Shown: positions 11,849 through 24,659 of the stretch, in pieces | How the letters are laid out: each line of letters starts with the position of its first letter | How positions within the stretch are numbered: the first letter of the stretch is position 1 | Origin: Protula sp. h YS-2021 | Taxonomy: Eukaryota > Annelida > Polychaeta > Sabellida > Serpulidae | Reading direction: 5' to 3' | NCBI GenBank assembly: GCA_949752745.1 | Contig: OX457025.1 | Location: 97,033,804-97,097,803, forward strand | Length of the DNA: 64,000 nucleotides | Made by a program: the position numbers and the translations under genes | Notes under the pieces: model-generated | The model's database searches: none | The model's input: only the letters and a program-made list of their open reading frames with translations | Told to the model about the DNA's origin: nothing

Positions 11849-12645
11849 TTTTAGAATGAAATTGTGCTCGAACATATGTGTTCATAGTCGTTGCCATCAT
11901 TTTGGCAGAAACTCTTTTTAACAGACGTTCATACAAGTTTACCACAGAGGAGTCCTGTTGTCTTATACCACTGAAAATACGCAAGAGTCATTACCAACAT
12001 GTCAGCTACAGCGCATATTGGGAATAAATTCCAAGCCCAACCACCATAGAGAAGTTTTAGCGCTAAAATTTCATGTAAATAAATGATAGGGATGTTTAGT
12101 TCCATATGTGCAAGGGTTCAGCATCATTTCCAGGCCCCTTATCTGCATATCACTGCCCCCAAACAGATTACGTGTTTCAGTAAGGAACCCTTGCGGAAAC
12201 ATGGTCCCCAGATGCGCAGTTCCAGCGAAGCCATTTTTAGTGTTGTCCTATTAAATTTAGAAAAGTGCTCGTTAATAAAACTTAAAAACTACTCATTTTC
12301 ATTAATGAAAAAACCTTTTCTTGAAACCAGATTAAAGTACTTTTAAACGAGCGCCCTACTTTTTTTCACTTTCATTTTGCCCTGCCGTATTCAAGTACGC
12401 GCTGTGGGGCGTAACACCCAGGGATATTTACAATTTGTGTACAAGTACACCGGTACAAAGCTTACAGTTCAACTCTAGATAAACTTGTGTTACAAAAACA
12501 TTCACAAAGGGAAAGTAATGGAAAAAATACCACATGGAAAAGTTTCATTGTCTTCCTTCAAAAGGGAGTCACCAAATAATGCCAATTCTACTTACAACAT
12601 TTCATTCATATTCGTTTCAAATGTTTTTGACCATTACTATCTGTA
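11849..12645. other. Unique sequence, nothing recognised
   Basis: Frame 12083-12346 (87 codons) has no recognisable domain. No repeats above short simple tracts. Confidence 0.5.
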
Positions 12646-12649
12646 AGGG

Positions 12650-13735
12650 CAGCAGCATCTACTCATGTGGTCTGTATATTTATGGGGTAAATCAGCCAGC
12701 ATCTACAAATATGGTCTGTATATTCACGGGGTAGGGCAGCCAACATCTACACATGTGGTCTGTATATTTATGGGGTAGGGAAGCCAGCATCTACACGTGT
12801 GGTCTGTATATTTATGGGGTAAGGCAGCCAGCATCTACACGTGTGGTCTGTATATTAATGGGGTAGGGCAGCCAGCATCTACACATGCCGTTTGTATATT
12901 TATGGGGTAGGGCAGCCAGCATCTACAAATATGGTCTGTATATTCACGGGGTAGGGCAGCCAACATCTACACATGTGGTCTGTATATTTATGGGGTAGGG
13001 AAGCCAGCATCTACACATGCCGTCTGTATATTTATGGGGTAAATCAGCCAGCATCTACACATGCCGTCTGTATATTTATGGGGTAAATCAGCCAGCATCT
13101 ACACATGCCGTCTATATATTTATGGGGTAGGGCAGCCAGCATCTACACATGTGGTCTGTATATTTATGGGGTAGGGCAGCCAGCATCTACACGTGTGGTC
13201 TGTATATTTATGGGTTAAGGCAGCCAGCATCTACACGTGTGGTCTGTATATTTATGGGGTAGGGCAATCAGCATCTACACATGCCGTTTGTATATTTATG
13301 GGGTAGGGCAGCCAGCATCTACAAATATGGTCTGTATATTCACGGGGTAGGGCAACCAACATCTACACATGTGGTCTGTATATTTATGGGGTAAGGCAAC
13401 CAGCATCTGCACATGTGATCTGTATATTTATGGGGTAGGGCAGCCAGCATCTACACGTGTGGTCTGTATATTTATGGGGTAAGGCAGCCAGCATCTACAC
13501 GTGTGGTCTGTATATTAATGGGGTAGGGCAGCCAGCATCTACACATGCCGTTTGTATATTTATGGGGTAGGGCAGCCAGCATCTACAAATATGGTTTGTA
13601 TATTCACGGGGTTGGGCAACCAACATCTACACATGTGGTCTGTATATTTATGGTGTAGGGCAGCCAGCATCTACACATGCCGTCTGTATATTTATGGGGT
13701 AGGGCAGCCAGCATCTACACGTGTAGTCTGTATAT
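12650..13735. repeat. 44-bp minisatellite, about 25 copies
   Basis: Units begin ATCTACACATGTGGTCTGTA and end GGGGTAGGGCAGCCAGC. Variants (CACATGCCGT, CAAATATGGT with TTCACGGGG) recur as ordered blocks, for example about 12835-12995 and 13495-13650, so segments of several units were duplicated. Confidence 0.95.
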
Positions 13736-15060
13736 TTATGTTCTCAAATAATGTTTTAACTGTTTTGGTTTCCATTGAACGAAGTTTATTGTGGGCTGTT
13801 GAACGATTCGTAATTACTTCTCCCATATAAGGCTGTGTGGTCAATGCACGATAGAACAATGTTGTGTGATAACCCTTATCTAAAAAACACCATTTGTAGC
13901 TCGTTTCGTTATCAGTAAATAGCCCTGCCCGAATACACGATTGCTTATGTCTGTTTATGAGATATAATTCATATAAATCTTATGAAATTTGTATCAATAT
14001 TTGCGTGTCTATTACAATAAAAAAACATAAAATCTTAAAACTTCACTTGAGGAAAGAACTCACTGTTTGCACAGACGACAGAAAATCGAACAATACAATT
14101 CTTCAAAACAAGTAAGTTTCTTTCTGTAAGTTTCTTTTACAAAAAAAAGGCACAACAAAGGCTTGATTTCAAAGTAGGAAAAATGATGCTGTTTTGCGCA
14201 TTCAACTTTTATCTTCCTTGATTTTGGCTAGAAGCACCAAGTACCATGGTCAATCACTTTCTCCACTCAAATTAATAGCACCAGAATTGCGCCAGTAGGC
14301 TAATGCCGCCCGTGGCGGTGCTGAGTGAAGTACCGAGCTACCATTCTAACTCATCAAAATCAACTCGAGTTTTCATGATAGCGTGGCTTTTACTATCTCT
14401 TTTACCTTAGCGCACTCTTTCACTCTGATATCTGAGTAATTGTGTTTTACATATGACTTGTTTTGCATGAGAGTTTTTCATCACTCATGATGTGTTTTCA
14501 CAAAATAAAAAAAAAACAAAAATACAAAAAAAAAAAATCTTGATTGCTCTTTCGATGTGCGCAACAATGGTAAGAACCACACATCTACCCTCGATCCCAA
14601 ATCTATTTCCGTTGTTTCCTCTATAAATAAAACACTACTACGGATACTTTTTTTGCCACTTTGTTATCAAATTGCACACAAGTTTAACGAGAGCACTTTT
14701 CACGTGTATGAGCTTTCTTTGAAGAACACGTAAGCCTCTCTCACATACATCGGTAAATAAATATAACTTCTTGATTAACTTCTTACTCATTCGCAGACAA
14801 AAATAGTTCTAAAAGGTTGGCCTTTAAAGTTCGCTTAAGTAGGAATTCCGCTGTGGCGAGAAAAGGGCGTATAGTTGGGATGGTGCATCGCGATAGCGCG
14901 ATTATGACGTCTCAGAGAGCTCTTAAAGCCTGGGGGCGCGGGGGGAGGGAAGTGGAGAAGGGTTAGAGGTGGTAAACCAATCTATCTTTCATACTGCATA
15001 TGGACATGACCAACCAGTGAATTGAACCACCTGGGCAAAAGAGCAAACTTTTATTGTTCA
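13736..15060. other. Unique AT-rich sequence, nothing recognised
   Basis: No domain-bearing frame, no TIR pair and no RNA gene seen. Confidence 0.55.
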
Positions 15061-15074
15061 CTGCAAGTGGTCCT

Positions 15075-15700
15075 TCGGGGAACTCTCCGCAGAGCAGCTG
15101 TTCTTCCAGCAGTTGCTCCTCCAGGAGTTGCTCTTCCAGCAATTGTCCTTTCAATAGTAGCCTTTCCAGCAGCTGCTTTTCCAGCAATTGCCCTTCCAGC
15201 TGATGCTCTTCCAGCAATTGCCCTTCCAGCAGCTGCTCTTCCAACATTCCTCCTTCCAGCAGACGTCCTGCCGGCAATTGTCCATCCAGCAGCTGCTCTT
15301 CCAAAAATTGTTATTCCAGCAGCTGCTCTTCTAGCAATTGCCCTTCCAGCTGATGCTCTTCCAGCAATTGCCCTTCCAGCAGCTGCTCTTCCAGCAATTG
15401 CCCTTCCAGCTGATGCTCTTCCAGCAATTGCCCTTCCAGCAGCTGCTCTTCCAACATTCCTCCTTCCAGCAGACGTCCTGCCGGCAATTGTCCATCCAGC
15501 AGCTGCTCTTCCAAAAATTGTTATTCCAGCAGCTGCTCTTCTAGCAATTGCCCTTCCAGCTGATGCTCTTCCAGCAATTGCCCTTCCAGCAGCTGCTCTT
15601 TTAGCAATTGTCCTTCCAGCAATTGCCCTTAAAGCAGTTGTTCTTTCAATAATTGTCCTTCCAATAATTTTCCTTTCAACAGATGCGCTTCCGAAAGTTG
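15075..15700. repeat. 15-bp minisatellite with a 210-bp higher-order duplication
   Basis: Units follow TTCCAGCAATTGCCC and TTCCAGCAGCTGCTC. The segment at about 15240-15390 recurs at 15450-15600 (210-bp offset, 14 units). The 15-bp period gives a 228-codon plus-strand frame rich in Ala, Pro, Leu and Ile (15022-15708) and Leu/Glu/Gln-rich minus frames. No signal sequence context, splice evidence or family match, so I treat them as repeat artefacts. Confidence 0.9.
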
Positions 15701-15704
15701 TCGT

Positions 15705-16335
15705 ATAAATAAACCTCGAAAATCAGAACCATTTGTTATTCAATCCCATGTCAAATTTCCCAATTACACTGTACAGAGGCAAACGCAATAATACTATTAA
15801 AAAACAAGGAAAAGAAATAGTGTGCGATACGCAGTCGTTAAATCTGGCATTTACCGGCCAGGGTACGGGGAAACTTGTCAAACACTGCCCCAAACCAGTT
15901 TTTCTTCATAGACGGATTCAAGATATGTACGTCAATGTTTGAGAATGCCACAGGCTGCAGCGGTTTTTTAACGCTGTTGTCTAACCGATTTCAATTCATA
16001 CGCGAGGCTCAAATATGAGAAAATTACTTAATTTATTTCCTAGTATTTATAAGTTCTATTTATAATTAAATTAATATAAATATTCTATTAATTTTCTTAA
16101 TTAATGTTATTGATCAGTATTGATTAATCAGGGGAAGGTGAGGTTGTGCGCACGTTATTGCCATAACCAATGTGTGTGCATCTTAAATTTTACGTAAGAG
16201 AGGGGAAAGGCGGGTTTAAAACTTCGTTATTCTTTCGAATGTATTATATGGATAGCCGCTAAGTTAATCCGGTCTAATCCACTGCGTGAAAAATCCGGAT
16301 AATCCACTGAGTAAAATATGAAGAAGAATAAAAAT
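15705..16335. other. Unique sequence, very AT-rich at 16020-16120
   Basis: No gene recognised. Confidence 0.55.
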
Positions 16336-16337
16336 CC

Positions 16338-16912
16338 AAGTTGATACACGGAATGTCCCGGTATATACACGGAATGTCCCGGAATATACACGGAATGTCC
16401 CGGAATATACGCAGAATGTCCCGGAGTATGCACGGAAGGTCCCAGAATATACACAGAAGGTCAGGGAATACACATGGAATATCCTGGAATATACACGGAA
16501 GGTTCCGGAATATACACGGAAGGTCCCGGAATATACAAAGAAGGTCCTGGAATTTGTACAGAAGGTCCATGAATAATCGTGCAAGGTCCCGGAACATACA
16601 CAGAGAAGTTCCCGAAATATACACGGAAGGGTCCGTAATATACACAGAGGGTCTTGGAATATACACCGAAGGTCCCGGAATATACACAGAGGGTCTTGGA
16701 ATATACACCGAAGGTCCCGGAATATACACAGAGGGTCTTGGAATATACACCGAAGGTCCCGGAATGTACACAGAAAGGTCCGTAATATACACAGAATGTC
16801 CTGGAATATACACAGAAGGTCCCGGAATATACACGGGAGGTCCCAGAATATACACAAAAGGTCCCGGAACATACACAGAAGGCCTCGGAATTTACACGGA
16901 TGGTCCGATAAG
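16338..16912. repeat. 21-bp minisatellite, about 27 copies
   Basis: Units follow ACACAGAAGGTCCCGGAATAT with many substitutions. Because 21 is divisible by three, frames of about 190-217 codons open on both strands with a 7-residue period. No independent coding evidence. Confidence 0.93.
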
Positions 16913-17545
16913 ATCATTATGACTTGTTCTGCTATCCATTAGCTCGAGCCCCCACGTGGCATTGAAGTGTAGAGAGAATCGGCCCCGTTCATTGCCGCAG
17001 GGGAGACTGAGCTTCAAGCAGAGGAAAAATACCAGCAAGCTCATACCACCTTATTGGCTGTAGAGGGAGGGGGTGATGGCTGGTGTGCACATAGCCTCAC
17101 TGTCACGCAATCTACCTAGCAGAATACCGGACCGAAATTGCTAAAGCTTTATATATAATTATTTCCCAAAGAACTGCATTCTCTGCACCTCTCAACTCCC
17201 CCAACCCCCATCCTCCACATTCACTGAAATGTTTCATTGAAGTACGGAAGCAATGCTGATTCACAAGGGAACTTTGGTCCGCTTTCCGGAACAGCCAGAC
17301 ATTCGACAACTATTATGATGCCACTACGAATTGTTAGTATCGAGAAGGAATTACTTTTACTTTTATGTTTCCGTGGCTATATTCCGCTGCAACGGTCAGT
17401 CTTGCCCATCTACAGTTCCCACCAGCATCCCTCCACCGCCAGATTGACTAGTTCAACCCCCTCCCCCTCCCTAAGCTTACGTACTTTATGGAAGACCCAC
17501 AATGCTTCCAAAAGGTTCTGTTAATCTGCAGAATAGACTGAAAAT
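16913..17545. other. Unique sequence, nothing recognised
   Basis: No domain-bearing frame or repeat beyond short C-rich tracts. Confidence 0.5.
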
Positions 17546-17551
17546 GAATCC

Positions 17552-17805
17552 AGGCTGTTCGATCTATGCACAATCCCACTCCAGGCTATGGGTCTATGTA
17601 CAATCCCACTCCAGGCTATGGGTCTATGTACAATCCCACTCCAGGCTATGGGTCTATGTACAATCCCACTCCAGGCTATGGGTCTATGTACAATCCCACC
17701 CCAGGCTGTGGGTCTATGTACAATCACACTCCAAGATGTGGGTCTATGTACAATCCCGTTGTAGGATGTGGGTCTATGTACAATCCTATCCCAGCTTCCC
17801 TGACC
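17552..17805. repeat. 30-bp minisatellite, about 8 copies
   Basis: Units carry GGTCTATGTACAATCCCACT then CCAGGCTATG. The first units are nearly identical and the last three diverge. Open frames on both strands follow from the 30-bp period. Confidence 0.93.
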
Positions 17806-20100
17806 CATATGTTCTTTCGTGCAGAATGTTTTTATATATATTTGCCTTGGCCCAAAGTTTTAAAATGAGGTACGGCAAGGTTGTAGACAAATTAGTGCTT
17901 CCTTGGAATCGGCAAAGCCCAAATTGGATTCCCGTCAAAATGTTCCTCACACCTGTCTTGTTATTTGTATTTTGCTCTTGGGAGCCAGTGGAAAATTTCA
18001 GATTAAAGAAGAATTGTGTGTTGATAAAAAAAAGTAAAGAAACAGCGAATAACACCGTGCTCAGTGATGGAGTTACTCGTCATTCGTCTCGTTTCCAACG
18101 CGTCTCACGTGATGTCAGGGCGGCGAGGGCGAGCGCTGCATTTCTTTGACATGCAGAATTTAACTCACACTTTGACCTAATGAATCTGCTATACAATACA
18201 AAATATCGTATTTATTTATTTATTTATTTATTTATTTTTCCTAAAAGCTCTTATTCGCAGAAAGAATTCGGCACTCGTCTAATTGTTCCCGTTGTATGGG
18301 TGGCTAACAGCTGTGTCACTGACCGCTAAGTGCTACTTCCAGCTGCCAGCTGTGTTTTGAATGGAGGCCTAATAAAAACAACGCACGTGTTTTTCAAATA
18401 GGTAAGTTAGATATTCAGCACGGCCTTGTGTCCTTATCTTGTATAAATGGACAATCCATTTCAAAACAGTATTTGAAACTCCTTGATAAAAAAAAACGGC
18501 GGTGTAATTAACTCATATATATCGACACAATTCTATTTAACCCCGAGCTAATTGGAACATCGCGTTGTCAATTTATTATTTAACATCTGAGGATAACACA
18601 CAATATATTGGCTGTGCATCTGGTGCAGTGTTTGCCCAAACCTTCGTTGTTAGCGAATTTCCCGTACTGCAAATTGGCATTTCGGCCTGCAAGAGGCACA
18701 CAATATGTAATCGGTGTGGATTTACAAACTGCTGTGGCTAACAGCAACAACGGTGGTCGTGCATAGCCTATTGAGTGCTGTTTTGCGTCTGAAGAGACAA
18801 CTAGTCCATTCATATAAAGGCCAGAGTTAATAAATTCAATCATACTAAAGGATAGTTGCACACTTGAATGAATGCTCGCTGCTCGAGTGGCATTTTCTTT
18901 TTTGGCTTATTTAAGGCAGAGAATTTAAGGGGCAAAATTTTAAGGCGTGATTAATAAACACTGTGTGAACAAAAACAGTAAGCTCGTACCCAGAAAACAT
19001 TCCGGATCTGTTAATGAAAAATTAAAACGAGGCTTTGCTGGGGTTATAAAGGAGCTGAAATATCGCGAGAACACACGGATACTTATGTGTATGATTTATA
19101 TTGTGTGTATTCTCCCTTAATAACCTGTAAACCGAAGACGAGAGAAAAAAAGGGGGGTCGGCCAGCAAACAGAGATACATATCGGTGGTGCATTCTGAGA
19201 GTAGAGCAAGAATAAAGGGCGCACACACACGTGAAAGCAGGGGCGGCTTTATAAAGCCCATACAAAAAAAAAAAGGAAAAAAAGAAACAGAGGAATACAG
19301 GCATTGATGTGAATACCAATTAAATTGTTCAGATAAGCGTGCTGTGCAGACTACACTATGAAAAATGTTATAAAAAATAAATGACGGGATATAGCCCAAG
19401 ATCCGTTTTGTGTCAACGTGAACCCATTGGCTCTCAGTCGGGAAGGGTATATATACTTTTTTTTTTTTGTAGTAACTGTATACATAAAAGGCTATCACAT
19501 CTCAAACGACCAATTATTTTTCATTCAGACGTGATCGATTGTTGGTCTGTTGGAATTAATAAGTTGATTTTGTCGTCATTTTTGTGAAATTCAACTTTGA
19601 GAAGGCGAAATGAAAAGGATAATTGGTTTTGTAGGAGACGCGTAGACAATTGGGATATTCCTATACGACAAAGGAGAGATATTACACAACAATGTAAGTC
19701 TTTTTCATTAATATTCTTCATTTAATCTGCATGTCCAGGGTCCTTAAAAGTACTGGTGAAATTTGGCCTCTTGCTGTTACTGAACATTCATTCTGTGGTA
19801 ACGTACGCCTTACTTAATTTTCGGCACTAAGTCACAAGCCGGGGAGTTAAGCATGAGACACAATAGCTGTGATCTAGTGTTGAGACAGGTCTTAGAGAGA
19901 ACTTGCTTTGCCATAAAGGCCTCGCATTGAATCAAGAAAATATCGCCTCAAAAAAATTATTATTTTATAAAATATTTTAATATATCGAACTTACAAAAAA
20001 GTACGGATTATAACGTAGATATTTACAAAAATCGTGTTAAGATTTATTTCTTCTTCCTATAACTCTCCGAGACACGTGTCGTAGTTTCTAAGCGATTGCA
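17806..20100. other. Unique sequence with a TATT tract
   Basis: Contains a (TATT)n microsatellite at about 18209-18238. Frame 19022-19498 (minus) and others have no recognisable domain. No gene supported. Confidence 0.5.
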
Positions 20101-20103
20101 ATG

Positions 20104-20200
20104 GCGGGTGTTAGTGGTGGGAATGGTGGTAGAAGTGGTGGTTGTGGTGTGGTGGTGGTGGTGGGGGGGGGGTGGTGGTGGTGGTGTAGTGGTAGTGGTG
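20104..20200. repeat. GGT-rich tract with G run
   Basis: Imperfect (GGT)n with a run of about ten G near 20162. G-quadruplex potential on the plus strand. Confidence 0.85.
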
Positions 20201-20223
20201 AGCTGTTCAGAACCGCCGTCTTA

Positions 20224-20512
20224 TCTGGTTGTTGGCCCATAGTATACGTTTGTTGACACGTGTTATCTGGTTGTAGACTCGCATTATACGTTTGTTGACA
20301 GGTGTTATCTGGTTGTAAACTAGTATTTTATTCCCGTTGAATCGAGTCATTTGCTTGATGATTCGCACAGTCTTCCTGTTGACTCTCATCATCGCCCTGT
20401 TGACTCTTATTATCATGCTGTTGACTGTAATTATCGTGCTGTTGACTCTAGTTATCGTTCTGGTGACCTTCATTTTCGCCCTGTTGATTCTCTTTTGCGG
20501 CCTGTTAACACT
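20224..20512. repeat. 21-bp minisatellite, about 13 diverged copies
   Basis: Units follow CTGTTGACTCTAATTATCGT. The left half has diverged variants (TGTTGACACGTGTTATCTGG). The 21-bp period opens frames on both strands. Confidence 0.85.
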
Positions 20513-23112
20513 AATTCTTCAGCCATGCTCCATAGCAGTGCACTTAAGAAAAACAATCAAGTTCACTTTCCATCCGATGAGGATTGCAAGGCTTTTCCAA
20601 CCCCTCCTTATCCCATTTTCTCTCTTTTTTCTGTTAATGACTCCTACCGTACCTCACTCAAAATTAATGAAGCCATTTCAGTAATGTATAAAGTTTTTCC
20701 TGATCTGTTGAAATTGTTCGTAAAATTAGATATGCCTTGCTGGTTGCATGCGCAAAGATGAGTGGATTTAGCCACAAAATGAAATGGAGAAGACGTCTTT
20801 ATTATTTCTGCATTTCTAAAGTATTTACCCTGTTGCCCGGGTAATCCCCCAGATTACCGTTTAATTTGTTTTCCGCCTCCACCTCCACACCATCCCCCTG
20901 CATGTCCCAACTTTCATCAACTTCAGGCGGGGGAGGAGGGGAGGTGGAGGGGGGGAGGGGGGAGAGGGGAAATACAGAAACGTATCACGGAGATAGATTA
21001 GTGCCACTAAAGTCCCGATGATGGATAGATTAAATAATCTAGCAGAAAAGCCATATCATGAGTAACTGCTTAATAAATAACCAATAAATACTAATAACTG
21101 AGTTCAAAAAGGAGCTGTCAAATAAGTAAAAAATGACTTATAAAACGGTGTATTGTTTTGACTGAGGAGTCCTGACTGAACCGCGGCTCACAAAGGTAGT
21201 AATTGAAGCGCAGATTGCCTTCGCTTTATCATCATTTCTTGTATGAATAACCTGCCTATACAACTCATTGATTCGACAGTAGATGTAAATCACAGGGGTC
21301 CCATGGAACTCCCGCCCCCCTCCCCCTCCCCCTCCCCCTCCCCCCTCTCCCCAACCATGTTGTTATTGTGATTTCCAGCAATATGTAAAAAAGAAACACA
21401 GCTTCGTGCAGAAAACTCACAGCACAGTACAGTAGAAAAGTTGTATGCTGTTAGACCGTTGCTGGAAATGAGCATTTGTTCAGATGGCTAAGGACCGGAG
21501 CAAGGGGTCCTGATTTTTATCACCCCCTACTGAAAACGTCACTTATTTATTTATTTATTTATTTTTGTTAATAATATAATTAATTGTTTTCTTGATAAGT
21601 AACTTGGCCTACTTGGAAATGAATAGAATAAAAATTGAGTGCAAAGAAAATGTGTCAGAAACTGGTCGTATATAAAACTGTAGGCTAAAAAGCTAGACTT
21701 AAATCCCAAGATGTTGCACTCAGTTTTTGTCACCGTTCGCTTCCAAGGATGGAACAGACAATAAGTTTACGAGGGATAACCAAGGAAGCTTTTGTGTGTA
21801 AATTGAAATCATGGCACACCACAGCCCACTGTATCTTAGACGTCGGAAAATAACAGCATAAAAATAGAACGGATTCATCAAGGAGCGGTGAAGATTTGAA
21901 AGACATTCACCAATCCCGAATTCGTTTTGACGAATTCCTCTCGGTCGGTGCCACAGCGTGCACACAACTATGTTTTACGATGATTGACAGGCGATTGATA
22001 GATTGATATTCAGAAACTAATTAATTATGGCAAACAATAATACAAAGTGATCGTCTGTGGAAAGTACCGTTTTAAAATATAGTCTAGTTTCTCTTTCAGA
22101 ACGCTTATTGGTTTTCAAGTTTTTATTCACTTTAATTGTCTGTATTTTTACCAAACACTTCAAAACAAAACCAAACAAAAATCACCAACGATTAATAGAC
22201 GCTGGGTAAATATCCATGATGATGGCGTGTATTGTTGTTCAGGCTTGTCGACAAAAAACCTTTTGACGTGCTTTTCCTCCGTCAAAATTGACGTCTGGGC
22301 AACACTGTAAAAATTACGTTAAATCAAAGCCGGTTAGGACAGAGCTGTTTAGCGATACAGTGCTGAATGCTGCCCAGCTCCAGGTTTTTGTTTTTGTATT
22401 TGTTTGTTTGCTTTTTTTACTGTCACAAAAAAAACTAATGTCCACATCGCAATGTCGACAGAATCGACATTTCGATAACAGAGATCCGAAGGATTAATAT
22501 TTCAAAAATAAGTAAATTAAGCATAATGTTGAGGATTAATATTTTGTTTGATTCCAATAAAAGTTGGCTAAGGACTAGAATACAGACCTGGGAAAGGTTT
22601 TAAAATCCCAAAATCCCTCTCTCTCCCCCCTCGCCCCCCCCCCCACACCAAGCAAAAGCAATATATACAAACAAATCCTTCTCATCTGCCCGCTCCACCA
22701 TCGCAGGGAACTGTTGCTAACTCGGTGGCTCAAAGAAAGTTGTAATGTTGTTTCACGGAATTTGATCAGTTTTGCGGTCACAATAACCTCACAGCAAGAG
22801 TAAACGGTATAAAACTTAACGTTAGACACCCATATAATGCCGAACTAATATCAGATGAAAGTTGCTCATCAATAAAGGTATCTTCATTACGTGACGATAC
22901 TTAAGTCTCGATTCCCTGAAACCGACTCCCTCCCACCCCCCCCCCCCACCATCCCCCACATCTCACTCCCATCAACACCACCTCCTTTTTCGCCAAGGCG
23001 TATTTCGGAAAAAAGTCTGGTTCTGTTTTGGAGCAAAAACACTTTCTACAGGTTTCCGTTTGCTTATTACTGCAGTAAACAACTTCGACTTACAAGTCAC
23101 AGATCTTTTTGT
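20513..23112. other. Unique sequence with purine/pyrimidine tracts
   Basis: Holds a G-rich purine block at 20928-20970, a CCCTCC hexamer tract at 21311-21346, a (TTTA)n tract at 21541-21564 and C runs near 22633 and 22938. No gene recognised. Confidence 0.55.
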
Positions 23113-23934
23113 CCCAGCAAACACTGGCTCGTCAGGCGTCTATCGGTCAGTTTCCAACGTTTGTAAACAAAAATTGCAATATTGCTTGTTTTGCAATCCC
23201 GACCAAATTGCAATGTAGTATGGACGTCGTGACAAAAGTGCCACTTTTTTTAACGTTTCACCAACAACTGTGTAGCAACGCTGAATTGGCGCCGGGAAAC
23301 TAACGTCTATGAAACATTGACGTCATAAGCATCCCAATTCCGACGTTTATCCAACATCTGGTCTCAACGTTTTTTGACCACTTTCCAACCTTCAAAACAG
23401 GTTGTAGCTTACCGTCTTGAACAAATCACAGCATCTATGCAAAGTCTTTTTCACATCGTAGGACAGACAACGCCACTACAACTAAAATGACATCTTATGG
23501 ATCACCAGAAATGGTAGCCATGACAGGAACATGCCAAAATTATTATTTAAAATATTGGGGAGGGGGGTGTTTGATGGGTAGCGGCCATGGTACTTCAGGA
23601 ATCCCGATCTCCGCGAGTTTATAAAGCACCATTTCCTGACGACTCTCCAACATCAAAGAAAAGACGTCTTTCATATACAGTAAAACCTGCCTACACCGGA
23701 CAACGGGGGGGGGGGGGCGGATTTTGTCCGGTATATAGAGGTGAGGTATTTCAGGGGTCATGTAAACTAATGGGGAATGACGGAACTGAGAATTCTTGTC
23801 CAGTATTGGCAGTTGTCCGGTTGTTCAGGGTTTGTCCAGAATGAGGTTTTACTGTACAAATAAATCCCGGCGTTGATCCATCGTCGGATCGCCAAGTATA
23901 TCCAACGTCTATAGAACGTCGCATGTTCACTGGG
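23113..23934. mobile_element. TIR element of the CCCAGCAAAC type (about 820 bp)
   Basis: Left end CCCAGCAAACA and right end TGTTCACTGGG are imperfect inverted repeats, and ACGTC/GACGT motifs are scattered inside, as in the element at 11165-11752. It is interrupted by a smaller TA-flanked element (23678-23854). No transposase frame. Boundaries are less certain than for 11165-11752 because no empty site is visible. Confidence 0.6.
23678..23854. mobile_element. 177-bp Tc1/mariner-like (pogo/Tigger-type) MITE
   Basis: Ends are CAGTAAAACCT and AGGTTTTACTG, directly flanked by TA on both sides (23676-23677 and 23855-23856). Terminal CAGTA..ACC with a TA duplication fits pogo/Tigger-like elements. 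It contains a G run of about 11 and GTCCGG-type subterminal motifs near both ends. It lies inside the larger element at 23113-23934, so it inserted later. Confidence 0.82.
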
Positions 23935-24119
23935 ATCACAATAGCACCATAGATTCAAAAAAAAAAAAATCTATGTCCTTTTGGCGTGTCACAATTAACG
24001 TGAAAACAAAGTATTTTCTATTTTTTACCGTGTCACTGTAAAAACAGTTCATTTTAATTTTATTTTAATAAATAGCGACTCAAATTGAAATTATTTTACA
24101 GCTTCTTTTTATATCACAA

Positions 24120-24650
24120 GATTTTAACTATTGTCCTTGTCTTTCTCGTTCCTTCTCTCCTACTCGTCTCTCGTCCAGTTCTTGTTCCTACCCCCGTTAT
24201 ACTTTCTGTTCCTGTCATGTTTGTCGTTCCTAATCTCGGTTTCATTCAATGTCGTGTTCTCGTTCCTCTTTTGTTTTCGTTTCTGTTTTCGTTTTCGTTC
24301 CTCTTATAGTTCTCGTTCCTCTTTTGTTTTCGTTTCTGTTTTCGTTTTCGTTGCTCTTACAGTTCTCGTTCCTCTTTTGTTTTCGTTTCTGTTCTCGTTT
24401 TCGTTCCTCTTACAGTTCTCGTTCCTCTGTTGTTCTTCTTCCTGTTTTGTTCTCATTTCGCTTTTCATTCTCGTGCGACTTTTTGTTCTCGTTCCTCTTT
24501 TGTTTTAGTTCCTCTTTTGTTCTTGTTCCTCTTTTGTTCTCGTTCCTCTTTTGTTCTCGTTCCACTTTACTGTCTCATTCCTCCTGGAGTTCTCGTTCCT
24601 CTCGCAATTGTCGTTTCTCTTGCAGTTCTTGTTAGTTTCCTTGTTAATAC
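24120..24650. repeat. Polypyrimidine minisatellite (GTTCCTCTTTTGTTTTCG)
   Basis: About 30 imperfect units of 17-18 bp, nearly purine-free on this strand except for G at fixed positions. Phe/Ser/Leu/Val-rich frames cross it in all three plus frames and are artefacts. Confidence 0.88.
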
Positions 24651-24659
24651 TCGTCTCAG

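Noticed and set aside
15022..15708. 228-codon Ala/Pro/Leu/Ile repeat frame
   Set aside because: Generated by a 15-bp minisatellite, with Leu/Glu/Gln frames on the opposite strand. A repetitive structural protein cannot be excluded, but nothing else supports it.
16264..16922. Frames of 193-217 codons on both strands
   Set aside because: 21-bp repeat period; no splice or domain support.
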